From positions 38,299 through 102,298 of the forward strand of contig NZ_QEWN01000003.1 in the NCBI RefSeq assembly GCF_006124995.1: a stretch of 64,000 bases of DNA, read 5' to 3'. Positions 43,839 through 53,100 of the stretch are shown piece after piece. Below the pieces are notes generated by a model. The model saw nothing but the letters and a program-made list of their open reading frames with translations. It was not told the origin of the DNA and searched no databases. A program made the translations under genes and the position numbers. Within the stretch, counting starts at the first letter, position 1; every line of letters starts with the position of its first letter. The DNA is from Vibrio sp. Hep-1b-8 (lineage in GTDB: Bacteria; Pseudomonadota; Gammaproteobacteria; Enterobacterales; Vibrionaceae).

Positions 43839-44747
43839 TTAGTACGTCGCTTTATTAAAGTAGCTCGCAATAAATTTCGTTGCCGTATTGATCAGTAAGA
43901 CCACAACAATCAGCACTGTCGCTGTACCGTATGCCTGATTCCACTCATCAATAGTGAACAGCTCGGTAGTTAGCTTATAAAGGTGAACCGTCAGCGTGCG
44001 TCCCGAATCCAGTAAAGAATCAGGGATTCGCGCAACCATACCTGCGGTTAAGAAAACAGGCGCAGATTCACCAATTACACGACCAATACTCAGAATGACC
44101 GAAGTTAAGATACCTGGTGTCGCACTTGGTAAGATAAGACGCCAAATAGTGTAAATTTTTGAAGATCCCAATGCATAAGAACCTTCACGATAAGTTTGAG
44201 GCACTGCCATGAGTGCTTCTTCCGTCGTACGGATAATCACCGGAAGAATAAGAATACTTAGAGTCAAAGCACCCGATAGAATCGAGAAACCCAAGCCAAG
44301 GATCGCCACAAAGAATGTCATACCAAATAGACCAAAGATGATCGATGGAATACCTGCTAATGACTCGGTACAGAAACGAATTACTTTAACTAGACGACTT
44401 CCGACTTTGGCATACTCAGTTAGGTAGATTGCCGTCATAATGCCAAGTGGTGCAGCTACAGCGATCGATGCGATAACCATATATATGGTCGACACAATCA
44501 TAGGAAAAATACCTTTCTCCTCACCCGTTGCGGTGTAGCTATCGGTAATGAATGCCCAATCTACGTGCTTTAGCCCGTTCGACAGAATGTACCAAATAAT
44601 CCAAAACAGGAATCCAACGGTAAGTGCGGCAGAAGCCCAAACAAAAGCATTCAAGATATTATCTTTTGTCTGACGCGCCTTTTTCAGCTTTGCAGTGTCC
44701 ATTTGCGAGACCTTTGACTGATTAGGTGATGATTTAATAGCAGACAT
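43839..44747 (-). CDS. pstA: Phosphate ABC transporter permease
   Basis: 302 aa with six membrane helices; the EAA loop is VPQTYREGSYALGSSKIYTIW. The N-terminal cytoplasmic stretch of about 30 residues is polar. It forms the channel with PstC and is separated from pstC by 5 bp. Confidence 0.93.
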   Translation of the reverse strand: MSAIKSSPNQSKVSQMDTAKLKKARQTKDNILNAFVWASAALTVGFLFWIIWYILSNGLKHVDWAFITDSYTATGEEKGIFPMIVSTIYMVIASIAVAAPLGIMTAIYLTEYAKVGSRLVKVIRFCTESLAGIPSIIFGLFGMTFFVAILGLGFSILSGALTLSILILPVIIRTTEEALMAVPQTYREGSYALGSSKIYTIWRLILPSATPGILTSVILSIGRVIGESAPVFLTAGMVARIPDSLLDSGRTLTVHLYKLTTELFTIDEWNQAYGTATVLIVVVLLINTATKFIASYFNKATY

Positions 44748-44752
44748 GATTA

Positions 44753-45682
44753 TTACCTCGCCTTCTCACGGTTCAGGTAAAGCAGAACGGCATTAAGAGA
44801 CATAATAAATACCAGTAGAACAACACCTGTAGCGTATAGAGCGTTGGCGTGAACACCACTTGCGTAAGACATTTCGATTGCAATATTAGCAGTCAGTGTA
44901 CGTGCTGAATCGAGGATACCTTCTGGCATCGCAGGGGCGTTACCCATCACCATAATGATCGCCATTGTTTCACCTAACGCTCGGCCGATACCTAATATCA
45001 CACCTGTCATAATACCGCTACGCGCAGCTGGAACTAGTAGTTTGAAAATCGTAAATATTTTCGAGGCACCAAGTGCTAATGAGCCTTCTTTGTAGGTACG
45101 TGGAACCGCACGAATGGACGTTTCAGATACGGTGATAACTGTAGGAAGAATCATCACACCAAGTACGATAATACCCGCCAAAATCGTGTTACCCGCAGGC
45201 ACATCAAAGATTTCTTGAATCAGCGGAACAATGATGACCAAACCAAAGAAACCATAAACCACAGAAGGGATGCCCGCGAGTAGCTCTACCGCAGGGCGAA
45301 TAATATCCGCCACACGCTTTGGTGCGATTTCAGCAATATAGATTGCCGTTAAAACACCGATAGGAACCCCTACCACAACCGCACCTAAGGTGGAAACCAC
45401 AGAGGCGACAATCATGGTTGCCACACCATACAGTGCAGGTGGTAACCAATCTTGTCCAAGCACGATGCCAGAAACACCAGCTTCCTGAAATGCTGGGATA
45501 CTTTCTTTAACAATGAAGTAAGCGATAACCGCCAGAGAGACAATACCGATAACCGCACTGGTTAAAAATAAGCCGTGAAAGATACGCTCTTTCCAATCTA
45601 CACGCTTTTGTGCACGCAGACCTGACTTATTAACTTGAGTCGCTTCAGTATTCATAAGCTTTTCACTATTTGCGATGGTCAT
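44753..45682 (-). CDS. pstC: Phosphate ABC transporter permease
   Basis: 309 aa, about six membrane helices, EAA loop VPRTYKEGSLALGASKIFTIF. It partners PstA. It follows pstS after about 100 bp, a spacing that often holds a differential-expression hairpin; CGCTCAGCCCGAAAAGGTG / TGGGCTGAGC at about 45736-45760 can pair weakly in this way. Confidence 0.93.
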   Translation of the reverse strand: MTIANSEKLMNTEATQVNKSGLRAQKRVDWKERIFHGLFLTSAVIGIVSLAVIAYFIVKESIPAFQEAGVSGIVLGQDWLPPALYGVATMIVASVVSTLGAVVVGVPIGVLTAIYIAEIAPKRVADIIRPAVELLAGIPSVVYGFFGLVIIVPLIQEIFDVPAGNTILAGIIVLGVMILPTVITVSETSIRAVPRTYKEGSLALGASKIFTIFKLLVPAARSGIMTGVILGIGRALGETMAIIMVMGNAPAMPEGILDSARTLTANIAIEMSYASGVHANALYATGVVLLVFIMSLNAVLLYLNREKAR

Positions 45683-45785
45683 ATGAAAATCTCACAGTTC
45701 GAGCTGCAGAGCAGAGTCGAAATGGATTGAAAACGCTCAGCCCGAAAAGGTGGGCTGAGCAAACTTGTTAGATGGTCAACTAAGA

Positions 45786-46607
45786 TTAGTTAACTGAGAT
45801 GTAGCCTTTCTGGTCTACAAGAGTTTGTGCTTCAGGCGTTACCATCCAATCTAGAAACTTCTGAGTTTCAGCAGATGGTTTGCCTTCTTTGTAAAGCACT
45901 AGGAATGGGCGAGCGACTTTGTAAGAACCGTTCTTAACGTTCTCAACGTTTGCTTCAACACCGTCAATAGATAGCGCATTTACTGAGTTGTCTACGGTAC
46001 CCAGAGAGATGTAGCCGATAGCATAAGGGTTTGAAGCAACCATTGTTTTCAGAGCGCCGTTACCGTTTGCAACTTGAGCACGTTGTGAGATTGCAGAAAC
46101 TTTCTTACCAGAGATTTTCTTTTTCAGCTTCATGATGTCTTCAAAAGCACCACGAGTACCTGAAGCTGTATCACGAGTGATAGCAACGATTGGCTTATCT
46201 GCACCACCAACATCTTTCCAGTTAGTGATGTCGCCTTTGTAGATTGCTGTTACTTGCTCAGCGGTCAGTTTACCTAGCTTGTTCTTAGGGTTTACAACAA
46301 CTGCGATACCGTCTAGTGCAACTGTTAGTTCTTTAAGAGCCGGCTCTTTTTCAGAATCTTTTAGGTTACGCGAAGACATGCCTAAATCCGCGCTGCCATT
46401 TTTGGCCGCTTTAACACCCGCAGAAGAACCAGGTCCTTGTACTTCAATAAAGATGTTTGGGTTTGTTTTCATATATGTTTCAGAGAAAACTTCCATCAGT
46501 GGAGTTACGCTGCTAGAACCTACAGCAGAGATCGTTTCCTTAGCAGAAACTGAAGTCACTGCCATTGCGCCTAGAAGTGCGATTGCACCGATTACTGTCT
46601 TTTTCAT
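45786..46607 (-). CDS. pstS: Periplasmic phosphate-binding protein
   Basis: 273 aa from the ATG at 46607 (AAGGAT 6 bp upstream; the alternative at 46610 is GTG). A signal peptide ends SVSA-KE. Phosphate-contact segments are visible: AVGSSSVTPLM, GPGSSAGVKAAKNGSADLGMS with the second part short, and TRDTASGTRGAF. It belongs to the shorter PstS type usual in the second pst locus of vibrios. Binds phosphate and delivers it to PstCAB. Probably PhoB-activated. Confidence 0.93.
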   Translation of the reverse strand: MKKTVIGAIALLGAMAVTSVSAKETISAVGSSSVTPLMEVFSETYMKTNPNIFIEVQGPGSSAGVKAAKNGSADLGMSSRNLKDSEKEPALKELTVALDGIAVVVNPKNKLGKLTAEQVTAIYKGDITNWKDVGGADKPIVAITRDTASGTRGAFEDIMKLKKKISGKKVSAISQRAQVANGNGALKTMVASNPYAIGYISLGTVDNSVNALSIDGVEANVENVKNGSYKVARPFLVLYKEGKPSAETQKFLDWMVTPEAQTLVDQKGYISVN

Positions 46608-46952
46608 CACATTATCCTTAAGTGGCGTTATTGCCGTTGTGTTTAACTTGAACGCTGCCCACTTTAGGACTCAAATATGACAGTTGTGTTTCACTTAGTT
46701 GAAGCCTCTATGACAAAGGTGAAAATCTTTCAATACTCAAAATAAAATTGTAAACCTAGGTTAGCCAAACATAAGTACCCTCTCACACAAACCAAGCAAC
46801 ATCCTGTAAGACTATGTTAAATAATATAATTCCTTAGTGACCGTGCAGTGTTTTACAATAGCGCGAATTATTGATTGCATTATCGATACAAATCTTGGCA
46901 ACATCTATGAATTAGTAAGCCAAAACGTGACATTTTCTTGTTATCTGACGGC
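46608..46952. promoter_or_regulatory. pstS upstream region with Pho-box-like repeats
   Basis: 345 bp without a gene, between pstS and the 3' end of the helicase gene. On the minus strand CTGTCATATTT (from 46683) and TTGTCATAGAG (from 46716) each match the first half of the PhoB box (CTGTCATA...). The second halves are poor, so this is tentative. No clear helicase terminator was found. Confidence 0.4.
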
Positions 46953-48296
46953 TTATTCGTCGTCTGTTTTCGGTGCGACTTTCTTTTTCGGAATGAATAC
47001 CGTATCACCCACAGCAACATTCTGATGGAAACTCTTATCGCGTTTAACGGGTTTCTTGGCTGCTTTCTTGGCTTGTGGTGCCGCTTTCTTCGCAGACTTA
47101 CCTTTACCACGATAATCGGGTTTATTAGGACGTAAGCCTTTAAATTTACCTTTCAGCCCTTCAAGCTCAGAGAATGCTAAATCTTGCTGTAAAAACGCCT
47201 CTACACGCTTAAAGCTATCCCAGTCTTTTGGCCCAACCAAAGAAACTGCGTCACCTTTATTACCTGCTCGACCAGTACGGCCGACTCGGTGAACATATTC
47301 TTCAGTATGTTTCGGCATATCAAAGTTAACCACGTGCGTAACGCTAGCAATATCCAAACCGCGAGAAGCAATATCGGTTGTGACAAGAATCTTAAACACA
47401 GCACGTTCAAACTGACTCATAATCGTATTGCGCTGAGTCTGAGTTAAGCCACCGCTAAGCGCAATCGCTTTCAGCTTTTTCTCATTCAGCTTGGCGGTCA
47501 GTCTTTCCGTATCGGCACGGGTCGCCGTAAAGATAATCAGCTGCTTGTAGTTCTCTTGCTCTAAGATGCGTTCTAAAATCGCTTCTTTGTGATCTAAGTG
47601 ATCACACAAGTAAAACTTCTGAGTGATATCTGTGTGCTCTGCGCTACCTGCACCAATCGCAATACGTTTTGGCGCATCAAGCATTTCGAAAGCGATGTCA
47701 TTCACTTCAGCATGATCAAGTGTGGCAGAGAACATGAGAGTTTGACGACGGCGATGCTTAGCAGCGAGGTGAATACGGCGCAGTTCAGGAGCAAAGCCCA
47801 AGTCAAGCATGCGGTCTGCTTCATCAAGAACAAGTGTTTCAAGTCCATCTAAGAACAGTGAACGATGTTCTAAGTGGTCGGCTAAACGTCCTGGCGTCGC
47901 AACAATGAACTTAGGGTAGCGGCGTAGTGCTTTCACCTGATCATTAAAGTTCTCACCACCAACAATCAGAGTCGCGTCGTACGTCAGGCCACCGAGCATA
48001 GAACGTAGTTCGCCGTAAACCTGTTTTGCCAACTCACGCGTTGGTGCAAGAATCAATGCGCGAGGATCTTTTGCAGAGAATGCTTTGTTTTTTAATGACT
48101 TGTGCAACATAGGCAAAACAAAAGCCAACGTCTTACCAGAACCTGTTTTCGAAGAAGCCAACAGATCTTTACCTGCAATCGCGACCGGGATCGCTTGTTG
48201 CTGTATTTCTGTCGCCTTCTTAAAGTCAAAATGCTTTAAGTTCTTGAGTAAGCGATTGTCTAAACCTAAATCTTTAAATTGCAAAGTATTCTCCAT
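46953..48296 (-). CDS. DEAD-box RNA helicase
   Basis: 447 aa. All superfamily-2 motifs are seen: Q motif (F-KKATEIQQQAIP), Walker A SSKTGSGKT, PTRELA, LDEADRMLD, FSATLD, and in domain 2 TDIASRGLDI and HRVGRTGR. The C-terminal tail of about 70 residues is Lys/Ala-rich (KKAAPQAKKAAKKPVK), likely for RNA binding. Such RhlE/SrmB-like helicases act in ribosome assembly, RNA decay or cold adaptation; which subfamily is not certain. Confidence 0.92.
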   Translation of the reverse strand: MENTLQFKDLGLDNRLLKNLKHFDFKKATEIQQQAIPVAIAGKDLLASSKTGSGKTLAFVLPMLHKSLKNKAFSAKDPRALILAPTRELAKQVYGELRSMLGGLTYDATLIVGGENFNDQVKALRRYPKFIVATPGRLADHLEHRSLFLDGLETLVLDEADRMLDLGFAPELRRIHLAAKHRRRQTLMFSATLDHAEVNDIAFEMLDAPKRIAIGAGSAEHTDITQKFYLCDHLDHKEAILERILEQENYKQLIIFTATRADTERLTAKLNEKKLKAIALSGGLTQTQRNTIMSQFERAVFKILVTTDIASRGLDIASVTHVVNFDMPKHTEEYVHRVGRTGRAGNKGDAVSLVGPKDWDSFKRVEAFLQQDLAFSELEGLKGKFKGLRPNKPDYRGKGKSAKKAAPQAKKAAKKPVKRDKSFHQNVAVGDTVFIPKKKVAPKTDDE

Positions 48297-48640
48297 TTGA
48301 TCATTAAGTGTCGCAGGCGAAGCTTATGATGGAGCCTTACAACACGGGAATTAATAAAAACAGGCTATGATAACTGGATTCGCTCAAGGAGGATAGAGAT
48401 CACATAAAATAATATCGAATGTCACTAATGCGATAAAAGTATCACTTTTATTGCCTTACATTCATTGCTCTCACCAATGAGACGTGGGTCAACTAATTCG
48501 ATAATTACCTAAAATCTTGGGTTTTTTTGACTTTTTCTGACTTTTGGAAGCGTAAGATTAGGGCTACACTAATTGACGTTACTATACACAAAAAGGTATA
48601 GGACATTTTATTGATACTTATACATGCAAGGAGTTCACTT
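48297..48640. promoter_or_regulatory. Divergent region helicase / lpp
   Basis: 344 bp without a gene. For lpp, TTGACG (48573-48578) and TATAGG (48597-48602) are spaced 18 bp, giving a start near 48609; CAAGGAG precedes the ATG. The rest is AT-rich leader of the helicase gene; nothing further is recognised. Confidence 0.5.
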
Positions 48641-48889
48641 ATGAACAAAATGTTGATCGCAGCTGCAGCATCTTCTGTGCTTCTACTAGCTGGTTGTGCG
48701 TCTGGTCCAGACGAAGCTACTACTGCGAAAATGGATGAACTGAGCAATCAAGTAAGCCAGCTAAGCCAAGACGTTCAAGCTCTTCAATCAGAAGTTCGTA
48801 AGTCTGGTGATGCGGCTATGGCAGCTCAAGAAGAAGCAGCTCGTGCAAATGAGCGTATCGACAACATTGCTCAGTCTTACACTAAGTAA
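48641..48889 (+). CDS. lpp: Major outer-membrane (Braun) lipoprotein Lpp
   Basis: 82 aa. A lipoprotein signal with lipobox LLAGC (Cys at residue 19) leads to a heptad coiled coil (KMDELSNQVSQLSQDVQALQ onward) and ends in SYTK with the C-terminal Lys that is joined to peptidoglycan in enterobacterial Lpp. It ties outer membrane to cell wall. The ATG at 48641 has GCAAGGAG upstream. A strong terminator follows. The L,D-transpeptidase that would attach it is encoded convergently next door. Confidence 0.93.
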   Translation: MNKMLIAAAASSVLLLAGCASGPDEATTAKMDELSNQVSQLSQDVQALQSEVRKSGDAAMAAQEEAARANERIDNIAQSYTK

Positions 48890-48904
48890 TTACGTCTTTT
48901 AAAA

Positions 48905-48938
48905 GAAAGGGTCTACATGCAGACCCTTTCTTTTTTTG
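48905..48938. terminator. Bidirectional terminator lpp / L,D-transpeptidase
   Basis: GAAAGGGTCT / AGACCCTTTC with a 6-nt loop; T-runs on the plus side (seven T) and TTTT on the minus side. Confidence 0.92.
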
Positions 48939-48942
48939 TTCT

Positions 48943-49848
48943 TTAGTTGATAAAGCTTGGTGCGACGATTTCGACGGGAACACCGTTTTGAGCAAGGATT
49001 GCGGCTCGTGCCTTAACATCCGACTGGTCAAATTCTTTCAACCACCATGTCAGTTCTTGCGGCATGATTAAAGGTTTCTTGATGCCATCACTACGAGTCA
49101 AAGGCTCATGAGCTTCGAGAAAGACACTTCGATCTGGCTCTAATGCCACCTTGATAGGTTCATTGATCACACGTACCTTCTCCCCTAACTGCACCTGTGA
49201 AAACAACCACTCGATATCTTTCGGATCCATGCGAATACAACCTGAACTGACTCTAAGTCCGATACCAAAATCTTTGTTGGTCCCATGAATTAGATAGTCT
49301 CCAGCGCCGTACGCCAAGCGTAACGCGTATTCTCCTAGTGGGTTTTCAGGCCCGGCTGGTACAACCGCTGGTAGCTCGATGCCTTTGGCAAGATACTCTT
49401 TTCGAATCGATGCTGGTGGAGTCCACGTAGGATTTGGACGTTTCTGGCTGATTTTAGTCTCCATTTCTGGAGTATCACGCCCTATACGTCCAATGCCGAC
49501 AGGGAAAATATGTACCTTATTGATCTCAGGTTCAAAATAGTAGAGTCGTAACTCAGCTAAGTTGATCACGATTCCCTGACGTTCAACATTAGGCAAAATG
49601 ATTTGGGTCGGAATAGTCAATACGTAGTCTACAGTGGGAAGAAAGGGATCTACCCCCTTATTTGCAGCCATAAGAGAGAGAAAACCAACATCGTATTGCT
49701 TGGCGATATTCGCCAATGTGTCACCTTCTTGCACCTTATGATATTGAGTTCTGCCTACTATACTGCTTTCTTTTGCAGGCAAGTCGTAAGTAGCCGCAAA
49801 TAAAGGCGAACTTATACAACAAAAGAACACGATAAACTTACGTACCAT
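48943..49848 (-). CDS. L,D-transpeptidase with LysM domain
   Basis: 301 aa. Signal peptide (about 1-18), a LysM domain (YHKVQEGDTLANIAKQYDVG, about 37-80), and a YkuD catalytic domain (about 95-230) with the active-site HGTNKDFGIGLRVSSGCIRM (His and Cys intact), then a C-terminal extension of about 70 residues. Layout and size match the ErfK/YbiS/YcfS enzymes that attach Lpp to peptidoglycan. Its ATG overlaps the photolyase stop by 11 bp and has AAGGA 8 bp ahead, so it is the last gene of the ybgA-merR-phrB operon, and it converges with lpp. Confidence 0.9.
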   Translation of the reverse strand: MVRKFIVFFCCISSPLFAATYDLPAKESSIVGRTQYHKVQEGDTLANIAKQYDVGFLSLMAANKGVDPFLPTVDYVLTIPTQIILPNVERQGIVINLAELRLYYFEPEINKVHIFPVGIGRIGRDTPEMETKISQKRPNPTWTPPASIRKEYLAKGIELPAVVPAGPENPLGEYALRLAYGAGDYLIHGTNKDFGIGLRVSSGCIRMDPKDIEWLFSQVQLGEKVRVINEPIKVALEPDRSVFLEAHEPLTRSDGIKKPLIMPQELTWWLKEFDQSDVKARAAILAQNGVPVEIVAPSFIN

Positions 49849-51268
49849 TCACATTGTCCTTAGCATCTTTATAAAGGCTTAAGGTTATCTCTCTTTCGGT
49901 CTTATGATCAACTATTGGTGACGGATATAACAATTCCTTTGCTTTACTCCACTTCCAGGGTTGATGGATAAACTGGCGAGGTACTTTGGCTAACTCAGGA
50001 ATCCATTGGTAAACAAAGTCACCTTGAGGGTCGAATTTCTCTCCCTGAGAAATGGGGTTAAAGATCCTGAAATAGGGTTGGCCGTCACAACCGGTAGAAG
50101 CGCACCACTGCCAGCCACCATTATTGGCCGCATAGTCACCGTCGATGAGATGCGAGATAAAGTATCGTTCGCCGACACGCCAATCTAGATGCAGGTCTTT
50201 GACTAAAAAACTGGCCACAATCATTCTTAATCGATTATGCATCCAGCCAGTCTGGTTTAGCTGCCTCATTGCTGCATCAACAATGGGATAGCCTGTGTGT
50301 CCTGTTTGCCAAGCTATCACTGCGCTAGCTGAATCTCGCCAAGTAAGTGAGTCTCCCCATTCAACAAAGCTCTTGCCTTTACTCAACTTATCTTCAAAGT
50401 AGATCAGGTGCTGATAAAAGTCGCGCCAGACTAATTCAGTTAGCCAAACTTCTCTTCCTGCGGTGAGTGGCAATGTCTGACTATCATGGAGACGGGCCAT
50501 GCACTGACGTATCGATAAGGCCCCTATAGCTAAATAGGGAGATAGCATACTGGTGCCGTTGATCGATGGAATATCCCTTTGCTGATCATACTGATCACAA
50601 CGTTCAAAAACAAAACGTCGAAGTTGACCAATGATAGCATTGGTTTCGACAGAGTAACTTCCACTGCACACGCGAGGGTAATCTAGAGCACAAGCCGACG
50701 AAAACCGTTCTATGCCATCTATGGATTGAAGCTCAACTTTGCAGTCGACAGGCTTTGCTTTCAGTACGCTAATAGGCTGTTGGTACAATTTGGTAAGATA
50801 TGCGCGTTTAAACGGGGTAAAAACCTTGAAGTAGTCCCCTTGTTTATTGAGCACACTGCCCGGTCTCAACGCACACTTGTCATCGACCCCTATCACTTCA
50901 ATATCTGAATCGCTCAGTTGCTGTTCTAAATATGAATCGCGATTTCGCTCGTCAACTTCATACTCCTTATTGTAGAAAACGCCGCTCACTGAGTTAGCTT
51001 GTGCCAAATCAGCCACTCTCTCTGCCGCCTGTGTAAACGTCTCTACTTGCACATAGAATAGAGGGACATTGAGTAAATCGAGATCATTGCGCAATTCGCA
51101 TAAGCGACGAAAGATCAAGTCTGCCTGAATAGGTGCCAAGCCGTGACGCTGCCAAGTCTTAGGAGTTGCAACATAAATGGCTGCGACAGGTTGGCCTGAT
51201 GCTAATGCTAAGTTCAAGGCGCGGTTATCTTCGACACGCAGATCTCTACGTAGCCATACTAACTTCAT
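49838..51268 (-). CDS. phrB: Deoxyribodipyrimidine photolyase
   Basis: 476 aa, class I CPD photolyase/cryptochrome family. The N-terminal antenna domain starts MKLVWLRRDLRVEDNRAL; the FAD domain has WLTELVWRDFYQHLIY, TGYPIVDAAMRQLNQTGWMHNR split over two helices, and DGDYAANNGGWQWCASTGCD with the tryptophan electron-transfer chain. It repairs UV-induced pyrimidine dimers using blue light. It starts 4 bp after the merR stop. Confidence 0.93.
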   Translation of the reverse strand: MKLVWLRRDLRVEDNRALNLALASGQPVAAIYVATPKTWQRHGLAPIQADLIFRRLCELRNDLDLLNVPLFYVQVETFTQAAERVADLAQANSVSGVFYNKEYEVDERNRDSYLEQQLSDSDIEVIGVDDKCALRPGSVLNKQGDYFKVFTPFKRAYLTKLYQQPISVLKAKPVDCKVELQSIDGIERFSSACALDYPRVCSGSYSVETNAIIGQLRRFVFERCDQYDQQRDIPSINGTSMLSPYLAIGALSIRQCMARLHDSQTLPLTAGREVWLTELVWRDFYQHLIYFEDKLSKGKSFVEWGDSLTWRDSASAVIAWQTGHTGYPIVDAAMRQLNQTGWMHNRLRMIVASFLVKDLHLDWRVGERYFISHLIDGDYAANNGGWQWCASTGCDGQPYFRIFNPISQGEKFDPQGDFVYQWIPELAKVPRQFIHQPWKWSKAKELLYPSPIVDHKTEREITLSLYKDAKDNVNGT

Positions 51269-51272
51269 CGTT

Positions 51273-52064
51273 TTACTCGCTTTCTACCATATCGGATAGC
51301 ACCAGGTTGCCGCTAAAACTGAGCTTAATTCTCTCAATATGAGATTGCTGGGCTACGGTAACTGGACGTCCACTAAAAATCGCCAATGTGTCATAAACAT
51401 GTAAGTCAGGGTGTTCTACTAATCCCGACAAGTCATCGACACCATCGACAATAACGACATGCAGACCTGACTGAGAAAGCGTTAATGCCCACAAGCGAGA
51501 CTCGATATCGTTGGTGCTTTCATAACAAATAAGTAAGCAACGTTTAGAGCTAGATACTTTGTTTTCTGCTTCTAAAATCTCGTTAAGCCGTGCAACTAAT
51601 AAGGTTCTCATCATCCCAGTTTGGAGTGATCGTAAACCGAACCGAACCACGGAAAGCGCTTTTTCAGTGGGCTGAATGAACTGCCGCTCTACAATATCAA
51701 TCGGGTACTCTTTCAGCACTGTGGCGATGATAGAGTCCGCTTTGTTTTTGCTGAGCTTAGCTAAAGCCTCTAACAACAACGGCACCTCATCCAAATGATT
51801 GACAACGGTCAGCTCATTTGCCTCGCCGGCGTCATTCAGATCTAAAACCTGTTTGACCTTACCGATAGAGACTCCTTTACTCAGCCAACTCTGTATCTCC
51901 CCAATAAGCGCTATGTGCTGCTCAGTATAGATTCGGTGACCTTTTTCCGTACGGTGTGGCTGAATTAAATTGTAGCGCCGTTGCCAAGCCCGCAATGTAA
52001 CGGGCTTTACACCAGTCAATTGAGACACTTCTCTAATTGCATACTGCTTTTGTTCACAATCCAT
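51273..52064 (-). CDS. MerR-family regulator (LitR/CarH-related, degenerate B12 domain)
   Basis: 263 aa. The N-terminal MerR HTH (about 8-75: IREVSQLTGVKPVTLRAWQRRYNLI, GHRIYTEQHIALIGEIQ) has the WxxRY pattern of the CarA/CarH/LitR group. The C-terminal region of about 160 residues is in the place of a B12-binding domain but has no DxHxxG motif and no EH pair in the helical part. It is probably a light- or partner-controlled repressor that does not bind cobalamin itself, regulating the operon through the TGTACA repeats upstream. Overlaps the preceding gene by 11 bp. Confidence 0.85.
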   Translation of the reverse strand: MDCEQKQYAIREVSQLTGVKPVTLRAWQRRYNLIQPHRTEKGHRIYTEQHIALIGEIQSWLSKGVSIGKVKQVLDLNDAGEANELTVVNHLDEVPLLLEALAKLSKNKADSIIATVLKEYPIDIVERQFIQPTEKALSVVRFGLRSLQTGMMRTLLVARLNEILEAENKVSSSKRCLLICYESTNDIESRLWALTLSQSGLHVVIVDGVDDLSGLVEHPDLHVYDTLAIFSGRPVTVAQQSHIERIKLSFSGNLVLSDMVESE

Positions 52065-53004
52065 ATCTTAAACGTAACTCCTGAGGATGGGGTTGGAAGA
52101 ACACCTGCTGAGAAAGGTACTGATCAGGATGCGCCGACAAGTAATGTTTAAGCAGAGTGAGGGGAGCGAGCAAAGGGAGTAAACCGACACGATAATCATC
52201 GATGGTCTGACGCAGCTCTTGTTTCTCGGCTTTACCTAATTGACGTTTAAAGTAGCCCTGAATATGGAGAAGAACATTGGTGTTATTCTTTCTGCTCGCT
52301 CGGTACGACATCGCTTTCATTAGCCCTTCACGATAGAGAGAGTAAAACTCATCAAGCCGATACTCTTTTATATTGGCGACTAAGCTGCCTAATTTTTTAT
52401 AGGACTGAGGATGGTGCGCCATCAGTACCAACTTATATCTAGAGTGGAATGCGACGATTTTCCCTCTTGTCGGTTCATCACCCATAGACTGATAGAAATC
52501 TTGTAAGGTGTAGACCCTAGTTACAAAGTTCTCTTTGAGCACAGGATCATTGAGCCGACCGTCTTCTTCTACCGGTAGCCATGGCATTCGCTCCATTAAC
52601 TCTCTGGTATAAAGCCCAACACCAATGTTTTCAGCCCCACCATTTTTGTAGACTTTGACTCTTTCCATGCCACAAGTTGGTGATTTAGCACAGACGATAT
52701 AGCCGCATAACTGCTCACTCGCTAGCGCCTCTACTTTTGCTTTGGAAAAGTCGATCATTTGTTGAGTATGTTCCTTGCTTGGATCCTTCGTTTCGACCAA
52801 AGCAATTCGCTCTTCATTTGAAATTAAGCGAATCGTCGGTCTTGGTACTGGCATCCCGGCTCCCACCTCAGGGCAGACGGATACAAAATCAAAATAAGGC
52901 GCGAGCTCTTTGGTCACAAACTTACTGACTTTATGGCCGGAGTCGAATCGCACTCGTTCACCCAATACACAAGCACTGATGCCAATCTTAATCTTCTGTT
53001 CCAT
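52054..53004 (-). CDS. DUF523-DUF1722 (YbgA-like) protein
   Basis: 316 aa from the ATG at 53004 (AAGGAG 7 bp ahead); the longer frame runs through the promoter repeats. The N-terminal DUF523 has ISACVLGERVRFDSGHK, VCPEVGAGMPVPRP and CAKSPTCGMERV with conserved cysteines. The C-terminal DUF1722 (about 190-310) starts FHSRYKLVLMAHH. E. coli YbgA (DUF1722) is encoded next to phr as well, so association with photolyase is widespread; biochemical function is not established. Confidence 0.88.
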   Translation of the reverse strand: MEQKIKIGISACVLGERVRFDSGHKVSKFVTKELAPYFDFVSVCPEVGAGMPVPRPTIRLISNEERIALVETKDPSKEHTQQMIDFSKAKVEALASEQLCGYIVCAKSPTCGMERVKVYKNGGAENIGVGLYTRELMERMPWLPVEEDGRLNDPVLKENFVTRVYTLQDFYQSMGDEPTRGKIVAFHSRYKLVLMAHHPQSYKKLGSLVANIKEYRLDEFYSLYREGLMKAMSYRASRKNNTNVLLHIQGYFKRQLGKAEKQELRQTIDDYRVGLLPLLAPLTLLKHYLSAHPDQYLSQQVFFQPHPQELRLRYGL

Positions 53005-53030
53005 AGCGAGCTCCTTACGAACCTTGTGGC

Positions 53031-53100
53031 TATACAAGTAAAAATCCTGTACAAGTTTTAGCATAATTTTCTTCAACTGTACAAAAATAGTGTTTGTACA
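53031..53100. promoter_or_regulatory. TGTACA operator repeats of the photolyase operon
   Basis: Four hexamers: TATACA (53031-53036), TGTACA (53048-53053), TGTACA (53078-53083), TGTACA (53095-53100). They form two pairs, each with an 11-bp spacer. The family of LitR/PplR MerR regulators is reported to bind T(G/A)TACA-N12-TGTA(C/T)A, so these are likely sites for the MerR protein of the operon; the 11-bp spacer differs by one. Confidence 0.7.
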
